The notes under the pieces are model-generated. The model did no database searches. It had not been told where the DNA came from and saw only the letters and a program-made list of their open reading frames with translations. The position numbers and the translations under genes are program-made. This document shows, one piece after another, positions 11,413 to 18,194 of a DNA stretch of 32,001 bases (the first letter of the stretch is position 1; each line of letters opens with the position of its first letter). This DNA comes from Bacteroidota bacterium (GTDB taxonomy: Bacteria > Bacteroidota > Bacteroidia > B-17B0 > Aurantibacillaceae), in contig JAEZDS010000197.1 of assembly GCA_023433205.1 (NCBI GenBank), forward strand, positions 1-32,001, given 5' to 3'.

Positions 11413-11430
11413 TTCCGATGCATATCGGAA
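11413..11430. repeat. Perfect hairpin TTCCGAT-GCAT-ATCGGAA
   Basis: Seven perfectly paired bases with a 4-base loop. No T-run follows, so it is not an obvious terminator. It resembles the CCCCGATA-TG-TATCGGGG hairpin at 26731 in having a CCGAT/ATCGG stem closed by an alternating purine-pyrimidine loop. Confidence 0.6.
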
Positions 11431-11481
11431 TTGCTTCGCAAATTGTTAAGACGCCAAGAGTACTAGGCTTTGCGCCTTTTT

Positions 11482-11501
11482 AAATTGAGCTTGCTCAATT
11501 T
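11482..11501. repeat. Perfect hairpin AAATTGAGC-TT-GCTCAATTT
   Basis: Nine perfectly paired bases around a 2-base loop. It follows a CTTTT and precedes TCCTTTGCG, with no long T-run on either side. Part of the repeat mosaic; a role as weak terminator or insertion remnant is possible but not shown. Confidence 0.6.
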
Positions 11502-11570
11502 CCTTTGCGCCTTAAGCCTCGATTTTTTTAACGTTGCGGCTTTGCGTAATCTTTGTGCCTTTGCGCCTGT

Positions 11571-11630
11571 CCCGGCGCATGCCGGGGGGTTCTGCCTCTA
11601 ATTGGCCGGTCCTCTTAAGAATTTGAGGTG
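11571..11630. repeat. Structured 60-base repeat cassette, copy B
   Basis: Same order as copy A: hairpin CCCGGC-GCAT-GCCGGG (11571-11586), TTCTGCCTCTAA, a GGCCGGT core, and CCTCTAA (11595-11601) / TTTGAGG (11622-11628) with one mismatch in the second stem. The first stem is perfect in both copies although the loops differ, which points to conserved structure. Confidence 0.7.
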
Positions 11631-11707
11631 TGAAATATTCGAGATAAAATTGGAATTCAACACAGAATCTTTGTGGTAAAAAAAGTCAGTGATTCTTGAT
11701 ATAGTGC

Positions 11708-11738
11708 CTCGCAAGTAGCGATCCATCGCTACTGCGAG
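11708..11738. repeat. Long near-perfect hairpin (14-bp stem, one bulged A)
   Basis: CTCGCA (11708-11713), a bulged A, GTAGCGAT (11715-11722), loop CC, then ATCGCTAC (11725-11732) and TGCGAG (11733-11738). All 14 pairs are Watson-Crick. No T-run follows. It is the most stable-looking palindrome in the mosaic. Confidence 0.75.
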
Positions 11739-11763
11739 TAACTTTAGTAGAAAAGCGTCTGGA

Positions 11764-11871
11764 GCTCAATTCATTTGTGATCCGTGATCATCTGAATAAA
11801 CCATGCGTATAGTAAAACTCAGGAACGACCTGGGTTTACCTGGAAGAACAGAAAGCGGAAGTCGTTTATGA
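11764..11871 (+). pseudogene. 3'-end fragment of the YD-like gene, frameshifted
   Basis: This 108-base stretch matches the last 109 bases of the gene ending at 11088. One A is missing from the AATAAAACC run, which shifts the frame and brings in a TAG a few codons later. There is no start or signal peptide. It is a dead remnant and abuts the stop of intact slyD exactly as the live copy abuts the slyD stump. Confidence 0.85.
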
Positions 11872-11925
11872 TCAGTGGTGGTGACCGTGCGGACCATGCA
11901 CGTGTCCATGCGCCAGTTCTTCGCT
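11764..11925. repeat. Segmental duplication copy 2 (3' ends of the YD-like gene and slyD)
   Basis: Partner of 10980-11142. Here the slyD side is intact and the YD-like side is the fragment, the reverse of copy 1. That pattern fits a tandem duplication of a two-gene unit followed by loss of the inner parts. Confidence 0.88.
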
Positions 11926-12384
11926 GGTAGCATCGCGCACCTCTAATACCTCTCCTTTAAAATGCAGGTCGAAACCTGCCAGGGGATGGTTAAAGTCCAT
12001 CTCCACATGTGTATCGCTGATGGTTTTCACTTTTCCAACCAGGGTATGGCCTTCGTTATCGCGCATAGGCACCTCGGCACCTTCTTTAACTCTCTCGCTG
12101 TCGAATTTGCCTTCGATCTCAAAGGCCGCGCGGTCAATCTTAATTACGTTGTCTGCCTCAGGTTGTCCGTATCCTTTTTCAGAGCTGATGTTGAAGTCGA
12201 ACTCATCTCCTTTTTGTTTCCCCTTTAACTTCTCTTCAAATTCAGGTAAAGCGGCCTCATGACCAAAAAGGAATACAAAAGGATGTTCGGCCGAAGTTTC
12301 TTCTACCAGCTGTTCGGGCTGATCGTTTTTACTTACGCTTAAGTGGTAGTTCACTGATACAACTTTGTCTTTGGAAATATTCAT
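11872..12384 (-). CDS. slyD: FKBP-type peptidyl-prolyl isomerase, SlyD family
   Basis: A 170-residue SlyD-type FKBP: cis-trans isomerisation of Xaa-Pro bonds plus chaperone and metallochaperone activity in the cytoplasm. Visible features are the FKBP core split around an inserted flap (FVFLFGHEAALPEFEEKL at about 32-49, the flap about 70-120 with GYGQPEADNVI, then NHPLAGFDLHFKGEVLEV) and a histidine-rich tail HGHVHGPHGHHH that should bind Ni or other divalent metals. Length is typical. It lies 29 bases after cdaA on the same strand. A TAACTTTA word in that gap (12400-12407, minus strand) could give it its own promoter, though no -33 element is clear. Its stop is immediately next to the end of a broken copy of the convergent gene. 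Confidence 0.95.
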   Translation of the reverse strand: MNISKDKVVSVNYHLSVSKNDQPEQLVEETSAEHPFVFLFGHEAALPEFEEKLKGKQKGDEFDFNISSEKGYGQPEADNVIKIDRAAFEIEGKFDSERVKEGAEVPMRDNEGHTLVGKVKTISDTHVEMDFNHPLAGFDLHFKGEVLEVRDATSEELAHGHVHGPHGHHH

Positions 12385-12413
12385 GAGTACAATTTTTTTT
12401 AAAGTTACAAGTC

Positions 12414-13223
12414 TTAATTTAATTGGCGGGTGTTTTTTTCCAGTAAGTACAATAATCTTTCTTTACTGAGATCAGGTTTTATTTCACCATGCATGGTGAT
12501 TGATACCGAGCCTGTTTGTTCGCTCACTGTTATCGCCAGCGCATCGGTGTTCTCGGTGATGCCTACAGCTGCGCGGTGTCGCATGCCATAGTGCGGGGGA
12601 AAATTTTCTTTCTCTGTAACCGGCAAAACACAACGCGCGGCAATAATACGGTTGTCGTGAATGATAACCGCGCCGTCGTGTAAAGGTGAATTTTTGTAAA
12701 AAATATTTTCCAGCATCCTGCTGGTTAGTGTTGAGTCGATTATTTCTCCGGTATTTATAAAGAACTTAAGATCCGATTTCCTTTCAATGATGATCAGTGC
12801 GCCGGTTTTTGATTCACTCATGTTGAAGCAGGCATCGGCTACCGCGTCAATATCAAGCAGCATAGAATGCGGTTCGGGCGTTGCCACGCTAAATTTGAGT
12901 ATTCCCCGCCAGTTACGGTTGCGCAGAAATTCATTTGATCCTATATAAAGCAGAAACTTTCTGATCTCCTGCTGGAAAACGATCATGATGGCGATAACGC
13001 CAACATTTACAAATTTGCCCAGTATGGATGTGAGAAGTTCAAGATCAAATGCGCGGATAACTATGTAGGCAAAATAGATCAGCGCGAGTCCCACAAAAAT
13101 GTTGATGGCCGAAGTGCCTTTTACAAGATTATACGCCAGGTACAGAATAATTGCTACCAGCAGGATGTCAATGGCATCGGTTAAGCCAAAGCTGATAAAA
13201 GCTATTATCGGCAGACCGGTCAA
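12414..13223 (-). CDS. cdaA: Diadenylate cyclase CdaA (c-di-AMP synthase)
   Basis: A 269-residue membrane-bound diadenylate cyclase that joins two ATP into cyclic di-AMP, a second messenger for osmotic and wall homeostasis. Three hydrophobic segments occupy about 4-30, 38-58 and 70-84, followed by a short linker and the DAC domain. Both catalytic motifs are present: DGA at 183-185 (LHDGAVII) and RHR at 215-217 (GMRHRAAVG). Length and order match the CdaA/DacA type. The ATG at 13223 lies four bases after the stop of the Ppx/GppA gene, so the two are almost certainly co-transcribed. No folP or CdaR-type partner is next to it here, which differs from the arrangement I would expect in many Bacteroidota. 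Confidence 0.96.
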   Translation of the reverse strand: MTGLPIIAFISFGLTDAIDILLVAIILYLAYNLVKGTSAINIFVGLALIYFAYIVIRAFDLELLTSILGKFVNVGVIAIMIVFQQEIRKFLLYIGSNEFLRNRNWRGILKFSVATPEPHSMLLDIDAVADACFNMSESKTGALIIIERKSDLKFFINTGEIIDSTLTSRMLENIFYKNSPLHDGAVIIHDNRIIAARCVLPVTEKENFPPHYGMRHRAAVGITENTDALAITVSEQTGSVSITMHGEIKPDLSKERLLYLLEKNTRQLN

Positions 13224-13227
13224 AAGG

Positions 13228-14124
13228 TTAACGTTTTACTTTTTGTGTTTGCAGGTAGGTGTCGTACATGGCGTGAACAAGCCCATCGCTTAGTCCGACC
13301 TGCGGAACAAATACCTTTTCCACATCGGCATGTTTCATTACGGTGAGGAAGATCTTGGCAGCCGGTATAATAACGTCAGCACGGTCGGGTTTTAGGTCGA
13401 GCCTCTCAATTCTTTCCTGGTAGGTATATGAACATAACATTTCATAAATGCCTTTAAGGCGATCGTAGCTGAGATGTTTGGTCTCTTTTTTGCCACTCAT
13501 CTTGAAGATCTTGTTGATGTTTCCGCCAGATCCTATCGCATTAAGGGGATGAATGCCAACCGTGTTCCTTTTAAGCCAGGCTTTCATTTCCTCCCATTCT
13601 TCCTTGTCAACTTTGTCAAGCAGCATGCGCACCGTGCCGATATTAAAAGAGCGGGCAGCTATTGTTTTATTGTCGAAATACAGAGTGAGCTCCGTGCTGC
13701 CGCCTCCAACGTCAATATACAGGTAAGCGTGTTTTGGGTTCAGCATCTCTTCAATATGATTGGAGAAGAGCAGTGCCGCTTCCAGTTTGCCGTCAATGAT
13801 CTCAACAGTTATGTTAGTCTCCTGTTTTACGCGCTCAATTATTTCGGCACCGTTAGAGGCGTCGCGCATGGCGCTGGTAGCAACGGCTCTAACTGCCTCA
13901 ACGCCATATGCTTTGATAAGCTCGCCAAAACCGCGCAATGCGGTTATGAGTCTGGTGGCTTTGGGGTCTGAGATCTTACCCTGAAGAAATACATCCTCGC
14001 CAAGCCTGATGGGCATGCGTATGAGCTCTTCTTTACTGAATTGCGGTTTCCCGTCAACTGTGTACACCCTGCAAAACAGCAGGCGCATGGCATTACTTCC
14101 TATATCTATTGCTGCGAAAACCAT
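13228..14124 (-). CDS. ppx: Ppx/GppA family phosphatase (exopolyphosphatase-like)
   Basis: A 298-residue ASKHA-fold protein of the Ppx/GppA family, which removes terminal phosphate from polyphosphate or hydrolyses pppGpp to ppGpp. Seen are the phosphate-1 loop AIDIGSNAMRLL at 5-16 and the phosphate-2 loop YIDVGGGSTELTLY near 136. At about 300 residues it is the short form, lacking the C-terminal HD-like domain of E. coli Ppx. Its ATG overlaps the stop of ppk1 by one base (TAATG), and cdaA follows after four bases. Being directly coupled to ppk1 favours polyphosphate as substrate, but pppGpp cannot be excluded from sequence. Confidence 0.93.
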   Translation of the reverse strand: MVFAAIDIGSNAMRLLFCRVYTVDGKPQFSKEELIRMPIRLGEDVFLQGKISDPKATRLITALRGFGELIKAYGVEAVRAVATSAMRDASNGAEIIERVKQETNITVEIIDGKLEAALLFSNHIEEMLNPKHAYLYIDVGGGSTELTLYFDNKTIAARSFNIGTVRMLLDKVDKEEWEEMKAWLKRNTVGIHPLNAIGSGGNINKIFKMSGKKETKHLSYDRLKGIYEMLCSYTYQERIERLDLKPDRADVIIPAAKIFLTVMKHADVEKVFVPQVGLSDGLVHAMYDTYLQTQKVKR

Positions 14125-16235
14125 TAGTTAAGAATAAGGTTTTTATCTTTCAAAGGCGGCATATTTATAAAACTTTCTTCTTCGTTCTTCAGGTAATTGT
14201 AGATCTCGTCCTGAACCCTTACACGTGGCTCACCCTCCTTCTGTTCTTTATACCTGTTTTCCTGTTTCTGGTCGAGTATGCGCACCTTGGTGTTGCCCGC
14301 CAGTTGTATCTTAATTATGTCTTTTATCTGTTTGCGTACCTCATCATTGTATATCGGTACTGCAACTTCGCTGCGGTTATCAAGATTTCTGCTCATCCAG
14401 TCGGCCGAAGATATGAATATCTTTTCCTGCCCTGCGTTGTGGAATATGAACACCCTTGTGTGTTCCAGGTATTTGTCAACAATACTGTAGGCAACAATGT
14501 TGTCGCTCCAGCCTTCCACCTCGGTTACCAGCGAACAGGCACCTCTTATAATAAGTGTGATCTTTACTCCGGCCCTGCTGGCCTCGTAAAGTTTGGCGAT
14601 CATTTCAGTGTCAACCAGACTGTTCATCTTCAATATTATCTCGGCCGGCTTCTTTTTCCTTGCATTGTGAATTTCTTTATTTATCAGCGCAATCAGGTCC
14701 TTACGCATAAAAAATGGTGCCACCAGCAGATGTTTATAAGGATGCACTTTAAAATTGTTCTCGTAAAAGTCGAATATTTTTACAAGATCAGCTGTTATTT
14801 CACGGTTGGCAGTGAGTAGGGAAAAATCGGTGTATATTTTAGATGTGCTCTCGTTGAAGTTACCCGTGCCTATGTGTCCGTAATGCACGTCTTTGCCGTT
14901 CTCGCGCGTGGTAATGATAAAAAGTTTGGAATGTACTTTTAAGCCCGGAACTCCATAGATCACTCTGGCACCCTCCTCCTGCAGCTTGCTTGCCCAGTAA
15001 ATGTTGTTCTCCTCGTCAAAACGGGCCTGCAGTTCAACCAGCACCATCACCTTTTTACCATTCTTCACTGCGTTAATAAGCGCGTTGGCAATTTTGGAGG
15101 AATCGGCCACGCGGTAAAGGGTAATTTTTATGCTCTCAACACTGGGATCAATTGAAGCCTCGCGCAGAAGGGTGATGATGTGGTTGTAAGTGTGATAAGG
15201 ATAATGCAGCAGGATGTCTTTCCTGCGGATCACCTTCATGATCGTTGACTGGATATTGATAAGTTCCTTGTGCTGCAAACGTGGCGGATGATTATAGATC
15301 AGTTCCTTCAGTCCAAGTGAAGGAAAATTGATGAAGTTCTTGAAATTGTGATAACGCCCACCCGGAATTGCGTTATCCTTTTTGTTCATATTAAGTTTTT
15401 TCATAATGTACTTGAGCATGTCGCCGGGCATGGCGGCATCGTACACAAAACGTACAGGCTGCCCCTGTTTACGGGCCTTCACGCTTTTTGTAACCTTTTC
15501 GATCATACTTTTGCTTACATCATTGTCGAGCTCAAGCTCAGCATCGCGCGTAAGTTTAATATTATAGCTGCCCGCAGTGCGGAAACCAAACACCTCAAAG
15601 ATCATGTCGGTGTTAAACCTTATTACATCATCTATCAGCATTATATAGTGTTTTTCGCCATGCCGGGGCAATTGCACAAAACGCGAGATCACCGAGGGTA
15701 TCTCAATAAGAGCGTGTTTGATCTTTCGTGAAGTGCCCGTAGACTCAAGCCTCAGAAACAGGTAACTGGCCTTGTCCTTCATATACGGAAAAGGCTTGTT
15801 CTCATCTATCATCACAGGAAAGAGGTTTGATGAGACTTCATTCCTGAAATATTCGCTAACAAAGATGCGCTGTGTGTGCGAGAGCTGTTTTTCGTTCACA
15901 ATAAAAACATTTTTTTCGGCCAGTTCCGATAACAGCTGCTGGTAAATATCCTCAAACCTGTTTTGCTGCTCAATTACGCGGCGCTGCAATCGGGTAAGCA
16001 AATCTCCCGGATCTTCGCCGTAAGCGCTCAGTGCTTTGCGTCCGAGTTTGGCCAGACGTTTAACTGTAGCCACACGCACCCGGTAAAATTCGTCGCGGTT
16101 GTTGCTGAAAATACCCAGAAATTTCAGGCGTTCAATCAGAGGAGTGGTTTTGTCGGCTGCCTCCTGCAGCACACGTTCATTAAAGGAAAGCCAGCTGATC
16201 TCACGGTTTATGTAGGGAAACTCCTTCTTCTTCAT
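14124..16235 (-). CDS. ppk1: Polyphosphate kinase 1
   Basis: A full-length 703-residue PPK1 that reversibly transfers the gamma phosphate of ATP onto inorganic polyphosphate. The N-terminal domain is recognisable (INREISWLSFNERVLQEA at 9-26, FLGIFSNNRDEFYRVRV at 39-55). The catalytic half carries the autophosphorylated His435 in KVHSKLF, the second conserved His454 in GHIGTGNFN, and His592 in EHTRVFIF; by my count these equal the E. coli positions. It starts seven bases after the SixA-like gene and ends in a one-base overlap with ppx. Synthesis and breakdown of polyphosphate are therefore coded on one message. Confidence 0.97.
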   Translation of the reverse strand: MKKKEFPYINREISWLSFNERVLQEAADKTTPLIERLKFLGIFSNNRDEFYRVRVATVKRLAKLGRKALSAYGEDPGDLLTRLQRRVIEQQNRFEDIYQQLLSELAEKNVFIVNEKQLSHTQRIFVSEYFRNEVSSNLFPVMIDENKPFPYMKDKASYLFLRLESTGTSRKIKHALIEIPSVISRFVQLPRHGEKHYIMLIDDVIRFNTDMIFEVFGFRTAGSYNIKLTRDAELELDNDVSKSMIEKVTKSVKARKQGQPVRFVYDAAMPGDMLKYIMKKLNMNKKDNAIPGGRYHNFKNFINFPSLGLKELIYNHPPRLQHKELINIQSTIMKVIRRKDILLHYPYHTYNHIITLLREASIDPSVESIKITLYRVADSSKIANALINAVKNGKKVMVLVELQARFDEENNIYWASKLQEEGARVIYGVPGLKVHSKLFIITTRENGKDVHYGHIGTGNFNESTSKIYTDFSLLTANREITADLVKIFDFYENNFKVHPYKHLLVAPFFMRKDLIALINKEIHNARKKKPAEIILKMNSLVDTEMIAKLYEASRAGVKITLIIRGACSLVTEVEGWSDNIVAYSIVDKYLEHTRVFIFHNAGQEKIFISSADWMSRNLDNRSEVAVPIYNDEVRKQIKDIIKIQLAGNTKVRILDQKQENRYKEQKEGEPRVRVQDEIYNYLKNEEESFINMPPLKDKNLILN

Positions 16236-16242
16236 TGCTTGC

Positions 16243-16749
16243 TCAGCTTATATTTTTGAACTCTTTGGGGAATTGATAATAATTAAGCCGGCCAGCGCCA
16301 AACTCTGCATCCGACCATTTTTTAATGTCGAAAGCAAATGATACTATTCCGCAGGTGGGGATATTGTCAAAAAAGATGTCGGAGCTTAACTGATTGCTGA
16401 GATCGGTAAAGCCGGGATTGTGTCCAAACAACATGATACTCTCAACCGAGCGTTGCTGCTGCTGAATAACTTTGATCAGACTTGTAGCCGGACTTTCGTA
16501 GATATTGTCCTGGATCTGAACCTTGTCAAGAGGCAGATTCATTTCGCGAAGAAAGATCAGCGCTGTATTAAATGCTCTGGTAGCCGGACTGCTTAGCAGC
16601 AGATCAGGATGTTTTTTGTTGTTGCTGAACCACTGTGCCATCACATAAGCATCGTTGTAACCCCTTTCGTTCAGTGGCCGGTCAATATCTTTCAAAAATT
16701 CGTTCCCCCAATCGCTTTTTGCATGACGGGTAATTATTAATTCTTTCAT
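16243..16749 (-). CDS. sixA: SixA-like phosphohistidine phosphatase (histidine phosphatase superfamily)
   Basis: A 168-residue histidine-phosphatase protein. The catalytic RHA motif is at 8-10 (ITRHAKSDW), and the second active-site His lies in FGHNPGF. The short length and the RHAKS form fit SixA rather than phosphoglycerate mutase. Known SixA dephosphorylates phosphohistidine on signalling proteins. It heads the cluster and is followed after seven bases by ppk1, whose catalytic cycle itself passes through a phosphohistidine. A regulatory link is plausible but is my inference. A 12-base palindrome AGTTTTAAAACT (16763-16774) lies in its leader. Confidence 0.88.
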   Translation of the reverse strand: MKELIITRHAKSDWGNEFLKDIDRPLNERGYNDAYVMAQWFSNNKKHPDLLLSSPATRAFNTALIFLREMNLPLDKVQIQDNIYESPATSLIKVIQQQQRSVESIMLFGHNPGFTDLSNQLSSDIFFDNIPTCGIVSFAFDIKKWSDAEFGAGRLNYYQFPKEFKNIS

Positions 16750-16865
16750 TGTTTTGATGCTCAGTTTTAAAACTAAGATTAAAGCGGCAATGTTACAAAC
16801 AGTTCAAAAAAACCGTTGAGAAAAAACACCATTAAATGATAAATTTACACAAAAGCACCAGCGTT
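16750..16865. promoter_or_regulatory. Divergent promoter region between sixA-ppk1-ppx-cdaA and the DUF2130 gene
   Basis: The region holds a perfect 12-base palindrome AGTTTTAAAACT at 16763-16774, 14 bases before the sixA start. On the plus strand TTG (16815-16817) and TAAATTTA (16839-16846) have 21 bases between them, close to the Bacteroidota -33/-7 layout. That box overlaps the upstream candidate ATG (16836) of the DUF2130 gene and so favours the ATG at 16866. The sixA-side promoter is not clear. Confidence 0.4.
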
Positions 16866-18086
16866 ATGAGCAACAATTCAACAGTCAGATGTCCTAATTG
16901 CCGGCACGAGTTTCCCATAGGCAACGCCCTTGCGCAGGAGATCGAGACTGAAATAAGGGCCCGTTATGTGGAGCACTTGCAGAAAGAAAGAGGCAAACTT
17001 GATGCCGAGAGAGGTTTACTTGCCAAAGAAGCAGAGCAGTTAAAATTGCAGGCTGAGAATCAGGAACGGATATTGGCCGATAAACTGCGTTTGGCCCGCA
17101 TCAAACTTGAGGAAGAGGCTGCGAAAAAGGCCAGCGAAGAATTGCGTGCAACCATGGAAGGGCTCTCAAAAGAGCTGGAGGAAAAGCGCGTAAAACTGCG
17201 TGAGAGCCAGGAGCGTGAACTTAGTCTGCTGAAAAAGGAGAACCAGGTGCGTGAAAGAGAAGAGAACCTGAAACTTGAGCTTGAAAAACAGCTGCTTGAG
17301 CGGCAGAAGGAAATTGAAGACAGGGCAAAAAAGCTGGAGGGAGAGCGCAGCGAGCTAAAGATCAGGGAACTTGAAAAAAAACTGGCCGACCAGGTTGAAC
17401 TGGCGGAAACTATGCGCCGCAAAGCTGAACAGGGCAGTATGCAGTTGCAGGGTGAGGTACTTGAGCTGGCCCTTGAAGAGCTGCTGCGCGGAACTTTTCC
17501 GTTCGACACTGTGGAGGAAGTGGCAAAAGGTACCCGCGGTGCCGATTGTGTACAGCTGGTACGCGACAACAGGGGGCAGCTTTGCGGGAAAATTATCTAC
17601 GAAAGTAAAAGAACCAAGGTGTTTACCGCCGAATGGATTGAAAAACTCAAAAATGACATGCGGGCCCAGCAGGCCGATATTGCTGTAATTGTTACCGAGG
17701 TGCTGCCCCGCGATATGGAAACTTTCGGGTTCAAAGATGGTGTGTGGATCTGCCGGTTCTGCGACGTAAAGCCGCTTTCTTACCTGCTGAGAGACAGCCT
17801 GATAAGGATCTATAGCGCGCTGGTAAGCCAGGAAAACCGAGGCGATAAAATGCAGCTGCTTTACGACTACCTCACAGGCACTGAGTTCCGTCAGAATATT
17901 GAAGCTGTTGTGGAAGGTTTTATCTCGCTGAAAGATGGAATTACCAGAGAAAGAGTGCAAATGGAAAAACTTTGGAAAGAAAGAGAAAAACAACTGGAAA
18001 AGGTATTGCTCAACACCACGCAATTCTATGGATCTATAAAAGGTATTGCCGGCAGCGCAGTAGGAGATCTTAAATTACTGGAATAA
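16866..18086 (+). CDS. DUF2130 protein: CxxC knuckle, long coiled coil, possible PD-(D/E)XK domain
   Basis: The start is taken at 16866 (MSNNSTVRCPNC); an in-frame ATG at 16836 would add ten residues but overlaps a possible promoter box. Residues 9-12 form a CPNC zinc-knuckle half. Residues about 30-200 are a highly charged Glu/Lys/Arg/Leu coiled coil. The C-terminal half is DUF2130, with GTRGADCVQLV, then KIIYESKRTK. Asp227 followed by Glu246-Ser-Lys248 fits a PD-(D/E)XK nuclease pattern. A second CxxC (ICRFC) occurs further on. Members are widespread cytoplasmic proteins without a settled role; DNA or RNA cleavage is inference from the motif. Codon use looks like that of the neighbours, so no sign of transfer. 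Confidence 0.88.
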   Translation: MSNNSTVRCPNCRHEFPIGNALAQEIETEIRARYVEHLQKERGKLDAERGLLAKEAEQLKLQAENQERILADKLRLARIKLEEEAAKKASEELRATMEGLSKELEEKRVKLRESQERELSLLKKENQVREREENLKLELEKQLLERQKEIEDRAKKLEGERSELKIRELEKKLADQVELAETMRRKAEQGSMQLQGEVLELALEELLRGTFPFDTVEEVAKGTRGADCVQLVRDNRGQLCGKIIYESKRTKVFTAEWIEKLKNDMRAQQADIAVIVTEVLPRDMETFGFKDGVWICRFCDVKPLSYLLRDSLIRIYSALVSQENRGDKMQLLYDYLTGTEFRQNIEAVVEGFISLKDGITRERVQMEKLWKEREKQLEKVLLNTTQFYGSIKGIAGSAVGDLKLLE

Positions 18087-18194
18087 CCATTTAACATATT
18101 TTTAATGCCTTTAAAAAAGTGGGACTCTTTACGACGCAGAAAACGTAATAACTTTAGGAAAAAAACGTAATTTTATTTCCCTATCATTTTTTCC

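Larger units (their letters stand above)
11358..11570. repeat. Decayed intergenic repeats of the CTTTGCGCC/CTTTGTGCC family
   Basis: Words such as ACCGCAGAGACGCCAAGACA and ACGCAAAG at 11360-11392 recur in inverted form as CTTTGCGCC (11468, 11503), CTTTGCGT (11540) and CTTTGTGCCTTTGCGCC (11551-11567). Degenerate sequences of this type are familiar to me from intergenic DNA of many environmental bacteria, including Bacteroidota. Here they form an imperfect large inverted repeat. Confidence 0.55.
11143..11763. other. Non-coding repeat mosaic between the duplicated junctions
   Basis: About 620 bases without a credible gene: short frames present lack similarity, start context and sensible composition. 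The stretch holds two copies of a 60-base hairpin cassette (11240 and 11571), several decayed copies of a CTTTGCGCC / CTTTGTGCC word family on both strands (about 11358-11570), and at least three perfect hairpins (11413-11430, 11482-11501, 11708-11738). It looks like an accretion of intergenic repeat elements inserted between the two copies of a duplicated gene junction. Confidence 0.7.

Noticed and set aside
11240..11630. CRISPR array
   Set aside because: Only two cassette copies with a 271-base spacer, internal inverted repeats and no cas genes.
14109..14819. 236-codon plus-strand frame opposite ppk1
   Set aside because: Antisense shadow of a well-supported ppk1; the codon pattern is imposed by the other strand.
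17060..17569. 169-codon minus-strand Ser/Arg/Phe-rich frame opposite the DUF2130 gene
   Set aside because: Composition is the mirror image of Glu/Lys/Arg coiled-coil codons; no domain or start context.
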